Notes under the pieces: generated by a model
Database searches by the model: none
What the model was told of the DNA's origin: nothing
Seen by the model: only the letters and a program-made list of their open reading frames with translations
From: Paenirhizobium cremeum
Lineage (GTDB): Bacteria; Pseudomonadota; Alphaproteobacteria; Rhizobiales; Rhizobiaceae
Length of the DNA: 64,000 nt
Direction of reading: 5' to 3'
NCBI RefSeq assembly: GCF_022884085.1
Contig: NZ_JAGGCS010000011.1
Span: 120,789 to 184,788 of the forward strand
Shown: positions 36,832-45,830 of the stretch, piece by piece
How the letters are laid out: every line of letters starts with the position of its first letter
How positions within the stretch are numbered: position 1 is the stretch's first letter
Made by a program: the position numbers and the translations under genes

Positions 36832-37962
36832 ATGACCGTATCCCGCATGCCCCGCCGTGTGCTCATCGTCAGCGGTCAGCATTTTGCCGACGCGCCACGC
36901 AAGGTCGATCTGCATTTCATGGCCGACGCCTTGCGCGGACAGGGCGATCACGTGGATTTCCTTACCTGCCGGCTCAGCCCGGTCAGTCGGTTCCTGAAGG
37001 ACGGTCGTTACGCTTATGCGAAAGATCGGGTCGTCAATCGCTGGGTCGAGATCGGAGAGCGTTTCGAGGAATTCATCTGGTTTGCAGCCTTTCATCCGAT
37101 GAATCTCAAACGGCCGCTTTTCAACCGCTTGTCGGGTTTCCTGTTTCGGCACTACGCGGATCTGCTGCCGAAGGCGGTGCGGGATCGCCTGCCTGACTAC
37201 ACCCATGTGCTGATCGAAAGCGGACCCGCTCCGCTGCTGACGCCGCTCATTCGCCGGAAGGCGCCCGGCGCGCGGATCGTCTATCACGCGGCAGACCGCC
37301 TGAAGACCATTGGAGTTCATCCGGTGATCGAGGAGGTGCTGGCCGAAACCATTGGGTGCTACGACCTCGTTCACATCATGGCGGAGGCCATGCGGACGGA
37401 TTTTCCATCGGACGCACCGGTTCTCTACCTGCCGCATGGCATCAGCAAGGCCGTCTTCGACCAAGCGGTGGCAAGCCCCTATTCGAAGCCGCTCAATGCC
37501 GTCAGCGTGGGTGACATGCTGTTCGACGCCAATGTGATCGATACGTTGGCGGAAGCCGACCCGGACTGGACGTTTCACCTTTTCGGCAAGAAGGCGCTGC
37601 CGCTTCGGCCGCGCGACAATATCGTCGTGCATGGCGAGGTCGCCTTCGAGACGATCGTTCCTTTCATCAAATTCGCCGATATCGGCCTTGCGCCCTATCG
37701 GCTGAGCGAGGGGGCGGATTATCTCAGTCAGTCCAGCCTGAAGATGATCCAATACAGTTACTGCAAGCTGCCGATCGTGGCGCCGGCTTTTGCCGCAGCC
37801 GGGCGCAGCCATGTCTGCCCCTACGATCCGGCGGATCGGGCCTCCATCCAAGAGGCCTTCCTTCGCGCCCAGGTCTATGATCGCTCAATGATCGACCGGT
37901 CGGGAATACGAACCTGGGAAGAAGCCGTGCAGGTGATCTTTCCGGCAGACAGTCCAGGTTAA
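36832..37962 (+). CDS. GumK-like glycosyltransferase (GT70, candidate glucuronosyltransferase)
   Basis: 376 residues from ATG 36832. It follows the Xanthomonas GumK layout closely: SGQHFADAPRKVDLHFMADAL near the start, IESGPAPL mid-way, RIVYHAADRLKTIGVHP, then VSVGDMLFDANVID, GEVAFETIVPFIKFADIGLAPY and SLKMIQYSYCKLPIVAP in the donor domain. GumK transfers glucuronic acid from UDP-GlcA to a mannose of the xanthan repeat unit, so an acidic sugar in this organism's polymer is a fair inference. The actual donor has not been shown. Confidence 0.87.
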   Translation: MTVSRMPRRVLIVSGQHFADAPRKVDLHFMADALRGQGDHVDFLTCRLSPVSRFLKDGRYAYAKDRVVNRWVEIGERFEEFIWFAAFHPMNLKRPLFNRLSGFLFRHYADLLPKAVRDRLPDYTHVLIESGPAPLLTPLIRRKAPGARIVYHAADRLKTIGVHPVIEEVLAETIGCYDLVHIMAEAMRTDFPSDAPVLYLPHGISKAVFDQAVASPYSKPLNAVSVGDMLFDANVIDTLAEADPDWTFHLFGKKALPLRPRDNIVVHGEVAFETIVPFIKFADIGLAPYRLSEGADYLSQSSLKMIQYSYCKLPIVAPAFAAAGRSHVCPYDPADRASIQEAFLRAQVYDRSMIDRSGIRTWEEAVQVIFPADSPG

Positions 37963-38079
37963 CCACATTTCGAACTCATGAGAGCGTCAGGTCGCGCCAA
38001 GATAGTATTTCTCAATGATTTCCCAATAAAAGCGCTTGATGTACGCGCCCGCATGATGCGGGGCTTTCCTAGAGGCCAG

Positions 38080-39612
38080 ATGGTGAAGCGGATCGTCGCG
38101 AATTCAGCTTTGAATGCTGCCGCAGGCATGTCCCTGCTGATGATCGGTTTTGCCTGCTCCATCATCACCGCGCGCCTTCTCGGACCCGAGGCCAACGGCA
38201 TCATCGCATTCTCGCTCTGGCTTGCCGTTACGGCGGCGCTGATTGCCGAACTCGGCACCGGCATCACCTTGCTTCGGCTCCTGCCGCAGCTTCGCGCGCA
38301 GGGCTATGACGATACGGCGCGGCGGGGCTTTGCGGTCTATCTGCTGCGACCGGTGGTCCTCGCGACCATCCTTATCACGGTGCTCTACGGGGTTGTGTAT
38401 TGGGTCGCGGAACACGAGCATTGGGCGACGAGCACACCGATTGTTCTGATCTTCACCGGCATTCTGCTGTTCGTTCAGTCGATCGGCGCCTTCACCAAGA
38501 ACGTGCTGCTCGGTGAGCAGGATGTGGCAGCCTTTTTACGAATGTCGGTGGTTGCAGGCATATTGCAGTTTGCGGGTGTTCTGTTCGGTGCGATCTTCTT
38601 CGGCATAGCCGGAGCGCTTTGCGGCTATATCCTCGGCTTTGTCATCCAGTTCTTTTATTCGCTCAGCCTGTTCCGAAGTCCGGCCAACCCTTGCGGCATC
38701 GCGCCGCGTTATCTGGTGACATCGTCGGCCATGCTGTCGGTGCAATATATCATCGAGTCGATCTTTCTCACCCGTGTGGAAATTTACTTCCTCGAACGTT
38801 CCCATGGCGTCGAGATGGTGGGTTACTATGCGGCGGCGCTGTCGCTTGCGAACCTCGCCCTGCAATTGCCAGTCCAGCTGACCGGCAGCCTCGTCCCTTA
38901 TTACTCGGAAAAGATCCATGCCAACGGGCATGGGCGCTTGCCGGTCGAGGTTTTCGAAAGCGTCGTCCGCAGCCTGTCCTACATCACCCTGCCGATGAGC
39001 TTCGGGCTTGCTGTTATCGCGCCGCGTCTGGTGACGACCGTGTTCGGCGAAGCCTTTTCGGAGAGCGGCCCGATGCTCACCATCCTCGCGCTGGTGACGC
39101 CGATCTATGTCTTCGGGCTTGTCTGTTCGCAATATCTGCTGTCGCTCGACCGGGTGCGCGCGCGTCTCGTTATCTGCTTTATCGGGGCCGTCATCATGGT
39201 CGGCGGAGCCTTGCTGGTGGTTCCCGAATTCTCCGGTGAGGGTGCCGCCTCCATCCGTTTCATCGTTTTCCTGGTCATGGCGATCCTGACGCTGCGGCAA
39301 CTGGAATTCGTGGGGTCGTTGCGCGGCATGTATGTGACGCTCGTTAAGGTGACGATTGCCGCGACCCTTTGCGCAGGCGCTGCCTACGGCGTTCTCCACC
39401 TCGTTCCGGGCTTGGCGGGCCTGGTTCTGTCAATCGGCTGCGGCGCGCTCGTTTATATCGCGGCTCTCAGGCTGTTCGGCGCCATTCCGGCGGAAGATCT
39501 CGCGGCGATCGAAACCATTGTGGTGCGTCTGCCTCGACCGGCCGCGTCGCTGGCCAACGGGCTGCTCGGTTTTCTTGTCGCCAAGCCGCGTGTCTTCGAG
39601 GGGAGTAACTAA
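38080..39612 (+). CDS. Wzx-type oligosaccharide flippase
   Basis: 510 residues from ATG 38080 (AGAGG at 38071-38075); an upstream ATG at 37978 would add 34 polar residues. A polytopic MOP/polysaccharide-synthase-family protein with about 12-14 helices. It starts ANSALNAAAGMSLLMIGFACSIITARLLGPEANG, the usual first helices of Wzx proteins. It should flip the lipid-linked repeat unit to the periplasm for polymerisation. No Wzy polymerase or Wza outer-membrane pore gene is present in the window, so those lie elsewhere. Confidence 0.9.
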   Translation: MVKRIVANSALNAAAGMSLLMIGFACSIITARLLGPEANGIIAFSLWLAVTAALIAELGTGITLLRLLPQLRAQGYDDTARRGFAVYLLRPVVLATILITVLYGVVYWVAEHEHWATSTPIVLIFTGILLFVQSIGAFTKNVLLGEQDVAAFLRMSVVAGILQFAGVLFGAIFFGIAGALCGYILGFVIQFFYSLSLFRSPANPCGIAPRYLVTSSAMLSVQYIIESIFLTRVEIYFLERSHGVEMVGYYAAALSLANLALQLPVQLTGSLVPYYSEKIHANGHGRLPVEVFESVVRSLSYITLPMSFGLAVIAPRLVTTVFGEAFSESGPMLTILALVTPIYVFGLVCSQYLLSLDRVRARLVICFIGAVIMVGGALLVVPEFSGEGAASIRFIVFLVMAILTLRQLEFVGSLRGMYVTLVKVTIAATLCAGAAYGVLHLVPGLAGLVLSIGCGALVYIAALRLFGAIPAEDLAAIETIVVRLPRPAASLANGLLGFLVAKPRVFEGSN

Positions 39613-39644
39613 CGCGGATTGCGCGTGGTTGATGGGGGAGCGCC

Positions 39645-41435
39645 ATGAATGCCTTGTCGAAGATATCGTGTGAGAGTGTGGAACCGGTCCTGAAACCGGC
39701 TCTCTCCGCCGCTCGTCCCGTGACGTTTTCCGGCACGGTCGGCCTTTTCATGCCGCCCGCCGCGCCGCGCCTCGATCTCGCGGTATTGTTCGTCAGTCCG
39801 TGGGGGCTGGAAGAGCTCTGCCTGCACAAGTTCTGGCGGATGCTCGGCGATGGGTTGTCGGCAAAGGGTATCGCCAGTTTCCGCTTCGACTATTCCGGAA
39901 CCGGCGATGCGCTCGACATCGTCGACGGCGCTCCGTCGGGTCTTGCTCGTTGGGAAAACGACATCGTCGAAGCGGCGGCGCAATTGCGCGCCTTATCCGG
40001 CTGCGGCACGATCGCCGTGGTGAGCCAGGGGCTCGGTTCGATGCTTGCGCTACGGGTTCTGGAGCGGCTCGGCAGTACCGCCGGTATTGCCTGTCTTGCT
40101 CCGGTTGTTTCGGGCCGGGCGCATTTGCGCGAATTGCAGATTTGGTCGCGTATGGTCGATGAAGGGCTTGGAGTTCCGGAAAAGGACCGTGTTCGCGATC
40201 GGACTGCGATCGGCGGGCTGTTTATGCCGGAAGACATCGTCTCCGATCTCCGCAAGGCCGGGATGCCTGAGGTTGCCGTTCGAAAGGCGCTCGTCGCCCT
40301 TCGTCCTGATCGGCCGGGCGACAAGCAGTTCGCTGAAACTCTCCGTGGCGCCGGAGCCGATATCTGCGAGATCGACTATGTCGGTTACGACGCATTCGTT
40401 TCCAATCCCCTGATCTCGGTGATGCCGGAAGGCGTTGGGGAAAGGCTGATTGCCTGGGTGTCCAGCCTGCGTGGTCCTTCGTTGAAGGATGACGCACATG
40501 CGGGGGCGATGATCGCCTCACCTGCCGAACTTGCCGGTCGGCATTTCCGGGAGTTGCCGGTTACCTTCGGGGAGAATGGCAGACTGTACGGCGTCCTATG
40601 CCAGCCGCTCGGCAAACGGAGGGGTGCGACGACGATCATCCTGGGAACGGCTTATGACAGACATGCCGGCTGGGGCCGGTCCGGTGTCGAGATGGCGCGG
40701 CAGCTCGCAAGGGAGGGGATTGCATCGCTACGGTTCGATGCCGCCAATATCGGCGACAGCCCCCCGGTGCCGGGTGGACCGAGGCAGGTCCTCTACCATC
40801 CCTCGCAGCTCGACGATGTCGAAGCCGCTCTTGATTTCCTCGAAAAGAGCGAGTTGCTGCCGGCTGTCATCTGCGGCCGTTGCAGCGGCAGCTATCTCGG
40901 GTTTCGCAGCGTGGTTGCCGATCCTCGGCTCAAGGGAGCAGTGATCGCCAATCCCTATGCCTTTCAGTGGGACCCGGCTCTCGATGTCGATGTGGTGATC
41001 CACTCCGCTCCGCGCCAGCTTCACGAATATCGCAGCCGGATGCTGAAGCTCGAGACGTTCCGCCGTCTGCTAAGGAGGGAGGTCGACGTCCTGGGCGCTG
41101 CGACCAACATGGTGCTGGCCGTCCTTCGTCGGCTGAAGCGCTACCTGCTTCCGGTTCTCAACCGCTTTTCACACAGCGGCTCGCTGCATTCCCGGATCAT
41201 CGGCGAATTCCAGATGCTTCTGGACCGAAATACCTCTATCGACCTGATCTACAGCGAAGACGATGTCGGTCTCGTACATCTTGCCGAACATTTTGGCGAA
41301 GGTGGACGGGGGCTTTCTCGCTATCCCAATGTGCGGATGACGATCCTGCCGGATGCGGATCACAATCTCACGCCGGTTGCCGCGCGCGAAGCCTATCTTC
41401 GCGCGGTACAGGACATGGCGGTTCTCAAAAACTGA
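39645..41435 (+). CDS. Tandem alpha/beta-hydrolase with cysteine nucleophile elbow
   Basis: 596 residues made of two alpha/beta-hydrolase units: residues ~25-275 (GIASFRFDYSGTGDA) and ~305-590 (GIASLRFDAANIGDS), clearly a duplication. The first elbow reads SQGLG (Gly129 where a nucleophile would sit) and looks dead. The second reads GRCSG with Cys413 in the nucleophile position, and a late DADHNLTP supplies the acid/histidine. Thioesterase, acyltransferase or deacetylase action on the polymer or on a carrier-protein thioester is possible. It follows the flippase by 32 bp and its 3' end overlaps the convergent GH2 gene by 11 bp. Confidence 0.82.
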   Translation: MNALSKISCESVEPVLKPALSAARPVTFSGTVGLFMPPAAPRLDLAVLFVSPWGLEELCLHKFWRMLGDGLSAKGIASFRFDYSGTGDALDIVDGAPSGLARWENDIVEAAAQLRALSGCGTIAVVSQGLGSMLALRVLERLGSTAGIACLAPVVSGRAHLRELQIWSRMVDEGLGVPEKDRVRDRTAIGGLFMPEDIVSDLRKAGMPEVAVRKALVALRPDRPGDKQFAETLRGAGADICEIDYVGYDAFVSNPLISVMPEGVGERLIAWVSSLRGPSLKDDAHAGAMIASPAELAGRHFRELPVTFGENGRLYGVLCQPLGKRRGATTIILGTAYDRHAGWGRSGVEMARQLAREGIASLRFDAANIGDSPPVPGGPRQVLYHPSQLDDVEAALDFLEKSELLPAVICGRCSGSYLGFRSVVADPRLKGAVIANPYAFQWDPALDVDVVIHSAPRQLHEYRSRMLKLETFRRLLRREVDVLGAATNMVLAVLRRLKRYLLPVLNRFSHSGSLHSRIIGEFQMLLDRNTSIDLIYSEDDVGLVHLAEHFGEGGRGLSRYPNVRMTILPDADHNLTPVAAREAYLRAVQDMAVLKN

Positions 41436-43887
41436 AACGACGCTGCGAGCCGAGATGGGAGACGGTTCCCGCCGGCATGCTTTCCCCGGACGCACCCATC
41501 GGGCGAAGGCCGATGCGTCGCTTTGCGCCCGGCGCAAGATGGAACCAGTTCTCCTCCGCGTCATGGGTCTCCGAGGAAATATGGACGGACTGGGCGAAGA
41601 CCCTGGCAGATAGTTCGAGCATCCAGCCACCCTCGGTTTCCTGCAGGGAGACCTCCAGTTCTGCCGGGTGAAGGGCTGTCGTGCGGCCCTGCGGGAAGTG
41701 AAAGGCTTCGGCGAGCATGACGCCCGTTTCGCCATCCAGAAGGCGGGCCACGGTCACGTCATGGGACGGTGGGCCGAAACGGAAGGCATAGGCGGTATCG
41801 AAGAAGGCACCGAACAGATCGGTGCAGGCAATCGTTTCGCCGCTGCGGGCTGCAAGCAGCGTCTCCCGCTTACCGCTGACGACCGGATGTGCGCCTTCGC
41901 GAAGGCAGGCGACTTCGACAACGACGTTTCTTGCAGTCGCGGTATCGTTCAGCAAGTGAACGTCAAGGCCGTTGGTGCCTTCATCGGTCAATACGATCTG
42001 CAGCGGGCGGAAGGCGCGCTTCAAGGCATGCCATACGGCCTTTGGTTTTCCGGTTGAATCGATGACGCCCCAGCCGGGGCCGGGCTGAAGGTCCTGGAGG
42101 GTCCAGACGAGGGCGCCGTTGCAGGTCGATTTCGGCCTGCGCCATTCGGCATAGGTCTCGGTTACGACCTCGGCGACGACCACGCGGGAGAAATCGAGAT
42201 AGCGCCCGGCATCCTCGCGGCGCAGGCGGGCGGGGTCGATGCCGTAGAGATCGCCGAGATAGTGATCGCGGACATCCTCGAAATCCCAGGGTGCTCCGCG
42301 GTCGCGCGGCACGCGCGCCTTCCAGCGGGGGTCGTGAACGGGCGCGACTGGAAGGTGCCGGTCGAGCGTTTCCTGTTCCGGCACGCTGGCGAAGGCGAGG
42401 CTCTCGGCGGCGAAGCGCACACCGGCGCGACGGGCGTCTTCCAGCGGGCGGCAATAGGCGCCGACGCCGTAATAATGGGTGACCCCGGCGTTTGGCGAAA
42501 ACGGCATGGCCCCGCCGGAAGGGGAGTTTTCGACATAGGGCACATTGGGCCGGACATTGGAGACAATGCGGGGAAGAACTTCGGCGAAGAACGGTGTCTT
42601 CCAGATCCGTTCCGGCAGGCCCAGCATGGCGGCCTGCTGATAGACCTCGCTGCCGCCGCAGACGACGGCCAGCGATGGTGAGACCTGTGTTGCCGACAGC
42701 AATTGCCGGATTTCCGTGTCGATCGAAGCGATGAAGGCCTCGTCCGCGACGGGATAGTCGAAATTCGCAAACATCAGGTCCTGCCAGACCATAATGCCGA
42801 GCCGGTCGCAGAGGCGGAAGAAATCGGGGCTCTCATAGCACATGGTGCCGCCGATGCGGATCATGTTCATGTTCGCTTCGGCCGCCTTCGCAAGCCATGG
42901 AGCGTAGTCTTCCGCCGCACCGGGCAGACGAAGGATATCGGCATTGGTCCAGACGGCGCCACGGCAGAAGATGCGCGTACCGTTGACGAGAAGAGCGAAG
43001 TCCTCTCCGTCGGCTCCGCGATCGATCTCGATCCGTCTGAAACCGGTGAGGCCGAGCGAATGGCGCATGCCGTCGATGTCGAGGATGACGTCATGCAGCT
43101 TCGGTTCGCCGTGGGTGCGTGGCCACCAGGGTTGCACGTCGGGCAGGGAAAGCTCGGCCTGCCAGCGTCCTTCTGCGGTTCGTGCAAAAGCGGCTTCCCG
43201 ACTGTCGCAGCCGAGGCGAAGGTTCCCGGCGGTCTCCCGCAGAAAAAACGAAACCGAAAGCGTTCCTGTCCCGTCTTCAGCAAGGCTGCCGCGGATCGAG
43301 AGATCGTCAAGGCCAGCCTTCGCCCGTATCAGGCTGATCGAGCGGAATGGGCCGACTGGATGGACATCCGGACACCAGCCGGGCATGCGCCCGAGCGCCG
43401 TGGTCCGGACGAGCCGAAGCCCCTGATTGTCCATCAGGTTGGGACGCCAGCGGGCGCGGGGGCCACGTTTAGCGAGTTCGGCTTCCAGCGCGCGGAAGCA
43501 TATGGCGATTTCGTCCCGACCTGTCAGGACGATTTCCAGGTCATGCGCCTGATACATGCTTGTGGAGGAGAGCTTGAGCTCTCCGTTCAGATAGATATCG
43601 GCAATGGTCGCAAGACCGCCGAACCGCAGGATGGCCGAGCCCGGCTCCTCGCCTTCCAGGGAGCGGAAATACCAGGCGTCCTTGTCATGGAGCGAGTGGG
43701 GCTTTTCGGGATCGAAGAGACCGGCGCCGGCAAGCGCGGAGGCGACGGTTCCGGGAACCGGTGCGGGAATGCGCGCCGCCGGACGATGCACGTCGCGTGC
43801 GGTGGCATAGCGGCCCGCCTCGGTGACGAGCATCGTCCAGCCGGTTTCGAGCGGCCGCTCGTCAGCGCCGAGATAGGTCGTCATCAT
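41425..43887 (-). CDS. Glycoside hydrolase family 2, beta-mannosidase-like
   Basis: 820 residues without signal peptide, so cytoplasmic. GH2 layout: N-terminal jelly-roll sugar-binding domain (WYFRSLEGEE, LRFGGLATIADIYLNGE), immunoglobulin-like domain, then a TIM barrel with NMIRIGGTMCYESPDFFRLCDRLGIMVWQDLMFANFDYP. The acid/base is probably Glu414 in VVCGGSEVYQQ (Ser where most GH2 enzymes have Asn). The nucleophile is probably Glu495 in FAAESLAFA. It might recycle or proofread mannose-containing oligosaccharides of the adjacent polysaccharide pathway. It is the fifth gene of a minus-strand run headed by the carrier-protein gene. Confidence 0.88.
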   Translation of the reverse strand: MMTTYLGADERPLETGWTMLVTEAGRYATARDVHRPAARIPAPVPGTVASALAGAGLFDPEKPHSLHDKDAWYFRSLEGEEPGSAILRFGGLATIADIYLNGELKLSSTSMYQAHDLEIVLTGRDEIAICFRALEAELAKRGPRARWRPNLMDNQGLRLVRTTALGRMPGWCPDVHPVGPFRSISLIRAKAGLDDLSIRGSLAEDGTGTLSVSFFLRETAGNLRLGCDSREAAFARTAEGRWQAELSLPDVQPWWPRTHGEPKLHDVILDIDGMRHSLGLTGFRRIEIDRGADGEDFALLVNGTRIFCRGAVWTNADILRLPGAAEDYAPWLAKAAEANMNMIRIGGTMCYESPDFFRLCDRLGIMVWQDLMFANFDYPVADEAFIASIDTEIRQLLSATQVSPSLAVVCGGSEVYQQAAMLGLPERIWKTPFFAEVLPRIVSNVRPNVPYVENSPSGGAMPFSPNAGVTHYYGVGAYCRPLEDARRAGVRFAAESLAFASVPEQETLDRHLPVAPVHDPRWKARVPRDRGAPWDFEDVRDHYLGDLYGIDPARLRREDAGRYLDFSRVVVAEVVTETYAEWRRPKSTCNGALVWTLQDLQPGPGWGVIDSTGKPKAVWHALKRAFRPLQIVLTDEGTNGLDVHLLNDTATARNVVVEVACLREGAHPVVSGKRETLLAARSGETIACTDLFGAFFDTAYAFRFGPPSHDVTVARLLDGETGVMLAEAFHFPQGRTTALHPAELEVSLQETEGGWMLELSARVFAQSVHISSETHDAEENWFHLAPGAKRRIGLRPMGASGESMPAGTVSHLGSQRRFSF

Positions 43888-43942
43888 CTGTCAGCCCCCG
43901 CGAAATTGCAGCCGGTTCTTGTCCTTAGGCCGGATCGTGACG

Positions 43943-44908
43943 TCAGGAAAGCGTCTTGCCAAGTTCGCCTATCATTCTGTCCCAGGCTTCGGCAGCCGGG
44001 TCGAGGGCCGAAACAAGGGGGTCGAACTTCTTGCGCGTCACGGCGCGTGCAAGCTGGAACTGCACCGATTTCGCCATTTCCGAAATCTTCAACGCCTGCT
44101 CGACGACCGGGACGTAGCTTTCCTCGGAAAGCCAGGTGAGATGGCTTGCCAGAAGTTCGAAATTGGCGCCGAACTGGCGGAGCGTGTTGAAGGCGTATTT
44201 GTGGAAGTAGCCGAACGGACGCTCCGCGATCGCTTCGACCTGTGCCGGAAAGACGTCTGCAAAGGCTGCGATCGGGTTGGCACGGGGCCGGCGGTCATAG
44301 TGGCGGTGCAACAGTTTTGCGGCGACCGTACGCTTGTGTTCGCGGGGAACTGGCTTTGCCGGAAACTTGGCGAATTCCGTATACGGCAGGAAGGGCAGGG
44401 CGCCCTCGGGGGCGTTCAAATGGAACAGGCCGTCGAAATCCTCGCCGTCGACATGAAAGAAGCCGCCATTGTGGAAATAGTCCATGGCGCGACCGGCCAT
44501 GTCCAGCCGATTGATCGCGACCGTTGTCTTGCCGTGGTCCTGCCGGTAGCCGACGCCGCGGGTGTCGGGCATGTAGAAGCTGTCCATCTCGACGAGGCAG
44601 ATGCGGCCGCGCCGGATCTGTTCCGCGACATGGGCCTGGACGCTGTCGAAGATCGCCAGTTCCGTGACGCGGATGCCATAGAGCTCCTCGAGGTCCTCCA
44701 GCGGTACCTTGAAAAAGGTGAACTGGTCGCCCTCGAAATCTTGGGTCAGGGTGAAGCCCAGCATGGCTTCGGGTGCGACGTGGTGGCTTGCCAGCACCTC
44801 GATCCAGAGGTCGACATAGCAGTTGGTTTCCGGCCACATCCGGTCGCTCGCATGCAGGGCATGGGCTACGTATTTGGCCGGCTCGATGCCGGGGAAGACT
44901 GCGTTCAT
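43943..44908 (-). CDS. DUF1839 family protein
   Basis: 321 residues from ATG 44908; longer upstream frames are arginine-rich artefacts. No membrane segments. Recognised as DUF1839 by its pattern (CYVDLWIEVLASHHVAPEAM, DFEGDQFTFFKVPLEDLEELYGI, LVEMDSFYMPDTRGVGYRQDHGKT). The family has a cysteine/histidine-rich protease-like or transferase-like feel (C, H, D in conserved positions) but no established activity. It is consistently found with amino acid:[carrier protein] ligases, as here (8 bp downstream of the ligase). It is a good candidate for the enzyme that takes the aminoacyl group from the carrier protein. Confidence 0.85.
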   Translation of the reverse strand: MNAVFPGIEPAKYVAHALHASDRMWPETNCYVDLWIEVLASHHVAPEAMLGFTLTQDFEGDQFTFFKVPLEDLEELYGIRVTELAIFDSVQAHVAEQIRRGRICLVEMDSFYMPDTRGVGYRQDHGKTTVAINRLDMAGRAMDYFHNGGFFHVDGEDFDGLFHLNAPEGALPFLPYTEFAKFPAKPVPREHKRTVAAKLLHRHYDRRPRANPIAAFADVFPAQVEAIAERPFGYFHKYAFNTLRQFGANFELLASHLTWLSEESYVPVVEQALKISEMAKSVQFQLARAVTRKKFDPLVSALDPAAEAWDRMIGELGKTLS

Positions 44909-44916
44909 CGGTCGGC

Positions 44917-45825
44917 TCAACCCCAGAGCGCTGCGCGGACCGATGCCGGCCATGCGTCGGTGTCGAGGCCGTGGTGATGGAAGAGCGCAAGCGCGATGCG
45001 CTCGAGACCGAAGCCGACGCAGGCCGTGTGCGCGACGGTTCCGTCGGCGAGGTTGAGGCCCCACTTCGTGCCGAAGGCATCCTGATGATAGTTGAAGCTC
45101 ATGCAGGCCGTCGGCTTGGCGACCGAGGTGATCGGTATCAGCAATTCGAACTTCAGGTTCTGGTCACGCTGGTTGTTGGCGAGCATCTTGCCGGCGCGGC
45201 CGAAGAAGGGGTCGTTCGCCACGTCGATTTCGACCGGCAGACCAACTTCGGCCATCATCTTGACGCCGCGGTCCATCCAGGTCTGGCGGAAATCGGTGAC
45301 GTCGGCCTGCGTGCCCATGCGGACATATTCGCGCATGCGGAAGAGCTGCTGGCGGGCCGGATCGTTCGACGGCTCGTGGCGGAAGCAATAGGACTGGAGG
45401 TCGTAGAGGCCGCCGGCTTCCGGCAGGTTGCCGCGTTTGGCGACGGTCGGATAGAGCGGATAGCAGGCCGCCGGCGTCAGCACGATATCGGTCGCCTTCT
45501 GCTCGGCCGTCCAGTCGCTGCCTTCGTCCATGCATTTCAGAAGGCTGACGTGATCCAGTTCGCAGCCGCAGAAGCTGTGCACCGTGCCCGCAAGCTGCGG
45601 GAAGCTCTTCATGTAGCCGCTCTTTTCGAAATAGGCCCGGTTCATGCCGGGCGGAAAGCGGATCGCTTCCGCGCCGTCGGCAGCGCCATAGCGGTCGATG
45701 AGGCGTTCGAACGCCGCGATCACGCCTTCGAAGCGGCCGCTGCGGCCGTAAAGGCCGTCGACACCGGTTTCGATCAGGAGACCGCTTTCGAAGAGGCGGT
45801 CGAGAAAGCTTACCTGCATATCCAT
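44917..45825 (-). CDS. Amino acid:[carrier protein] ligase (atypical seryl-tRNA-synthetase-like)
   Basis: 302 residues from ATG 45825 (MDMQVS, GGGGTAA upstream). It is a shortened class-II synthetase core without a tRNA-binding arm. The zinc-ligand triad of atypical SerRS is present as Cys121 (TPAACYP), Glu166 (FRMREYV) and Cys269 ([14 protein letters not shown]), with class-II motif 3 in GFGLERIAL. Characterised Bradyrhizobium homologues activate glycine or alanine and load it onto the phosphopantetheine of a small carrier protein instead of tRNA. The gene order carrier protein, ACAD-like, ligase, DUF1839 with 5-8 bp gaps forms a tight operon. Confidence 0.92.
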   Translation of the reverse strand: MDMQVSFLDRLFESGLLIETGVDGLYGRSGRFEGVIAAFERLIDRYGAADGAEAIRFPPGMNRAYFEKSGYMKSFPQLAGTVHSFCGCELDHVSLLKCMDEGSDWTAEQKATDIVLTPAACYPLYPTVAKRGNLPEAGGLYDLQSYCFRHEPSNDPARQQLFRMREYVRMGTQADVTDFRQTWMDRGVKMMAEVGLPVEIDVANDPFFGRAGKMLANNQRDQNLKFELLIPITSVAKPTACMSFNYHQDAFGTKWGLNLADGTVAHTACVGFGLERIALALFHHHGLDTDAWPASVRAALWG

Positions 45826-45830
45826 GGCTT

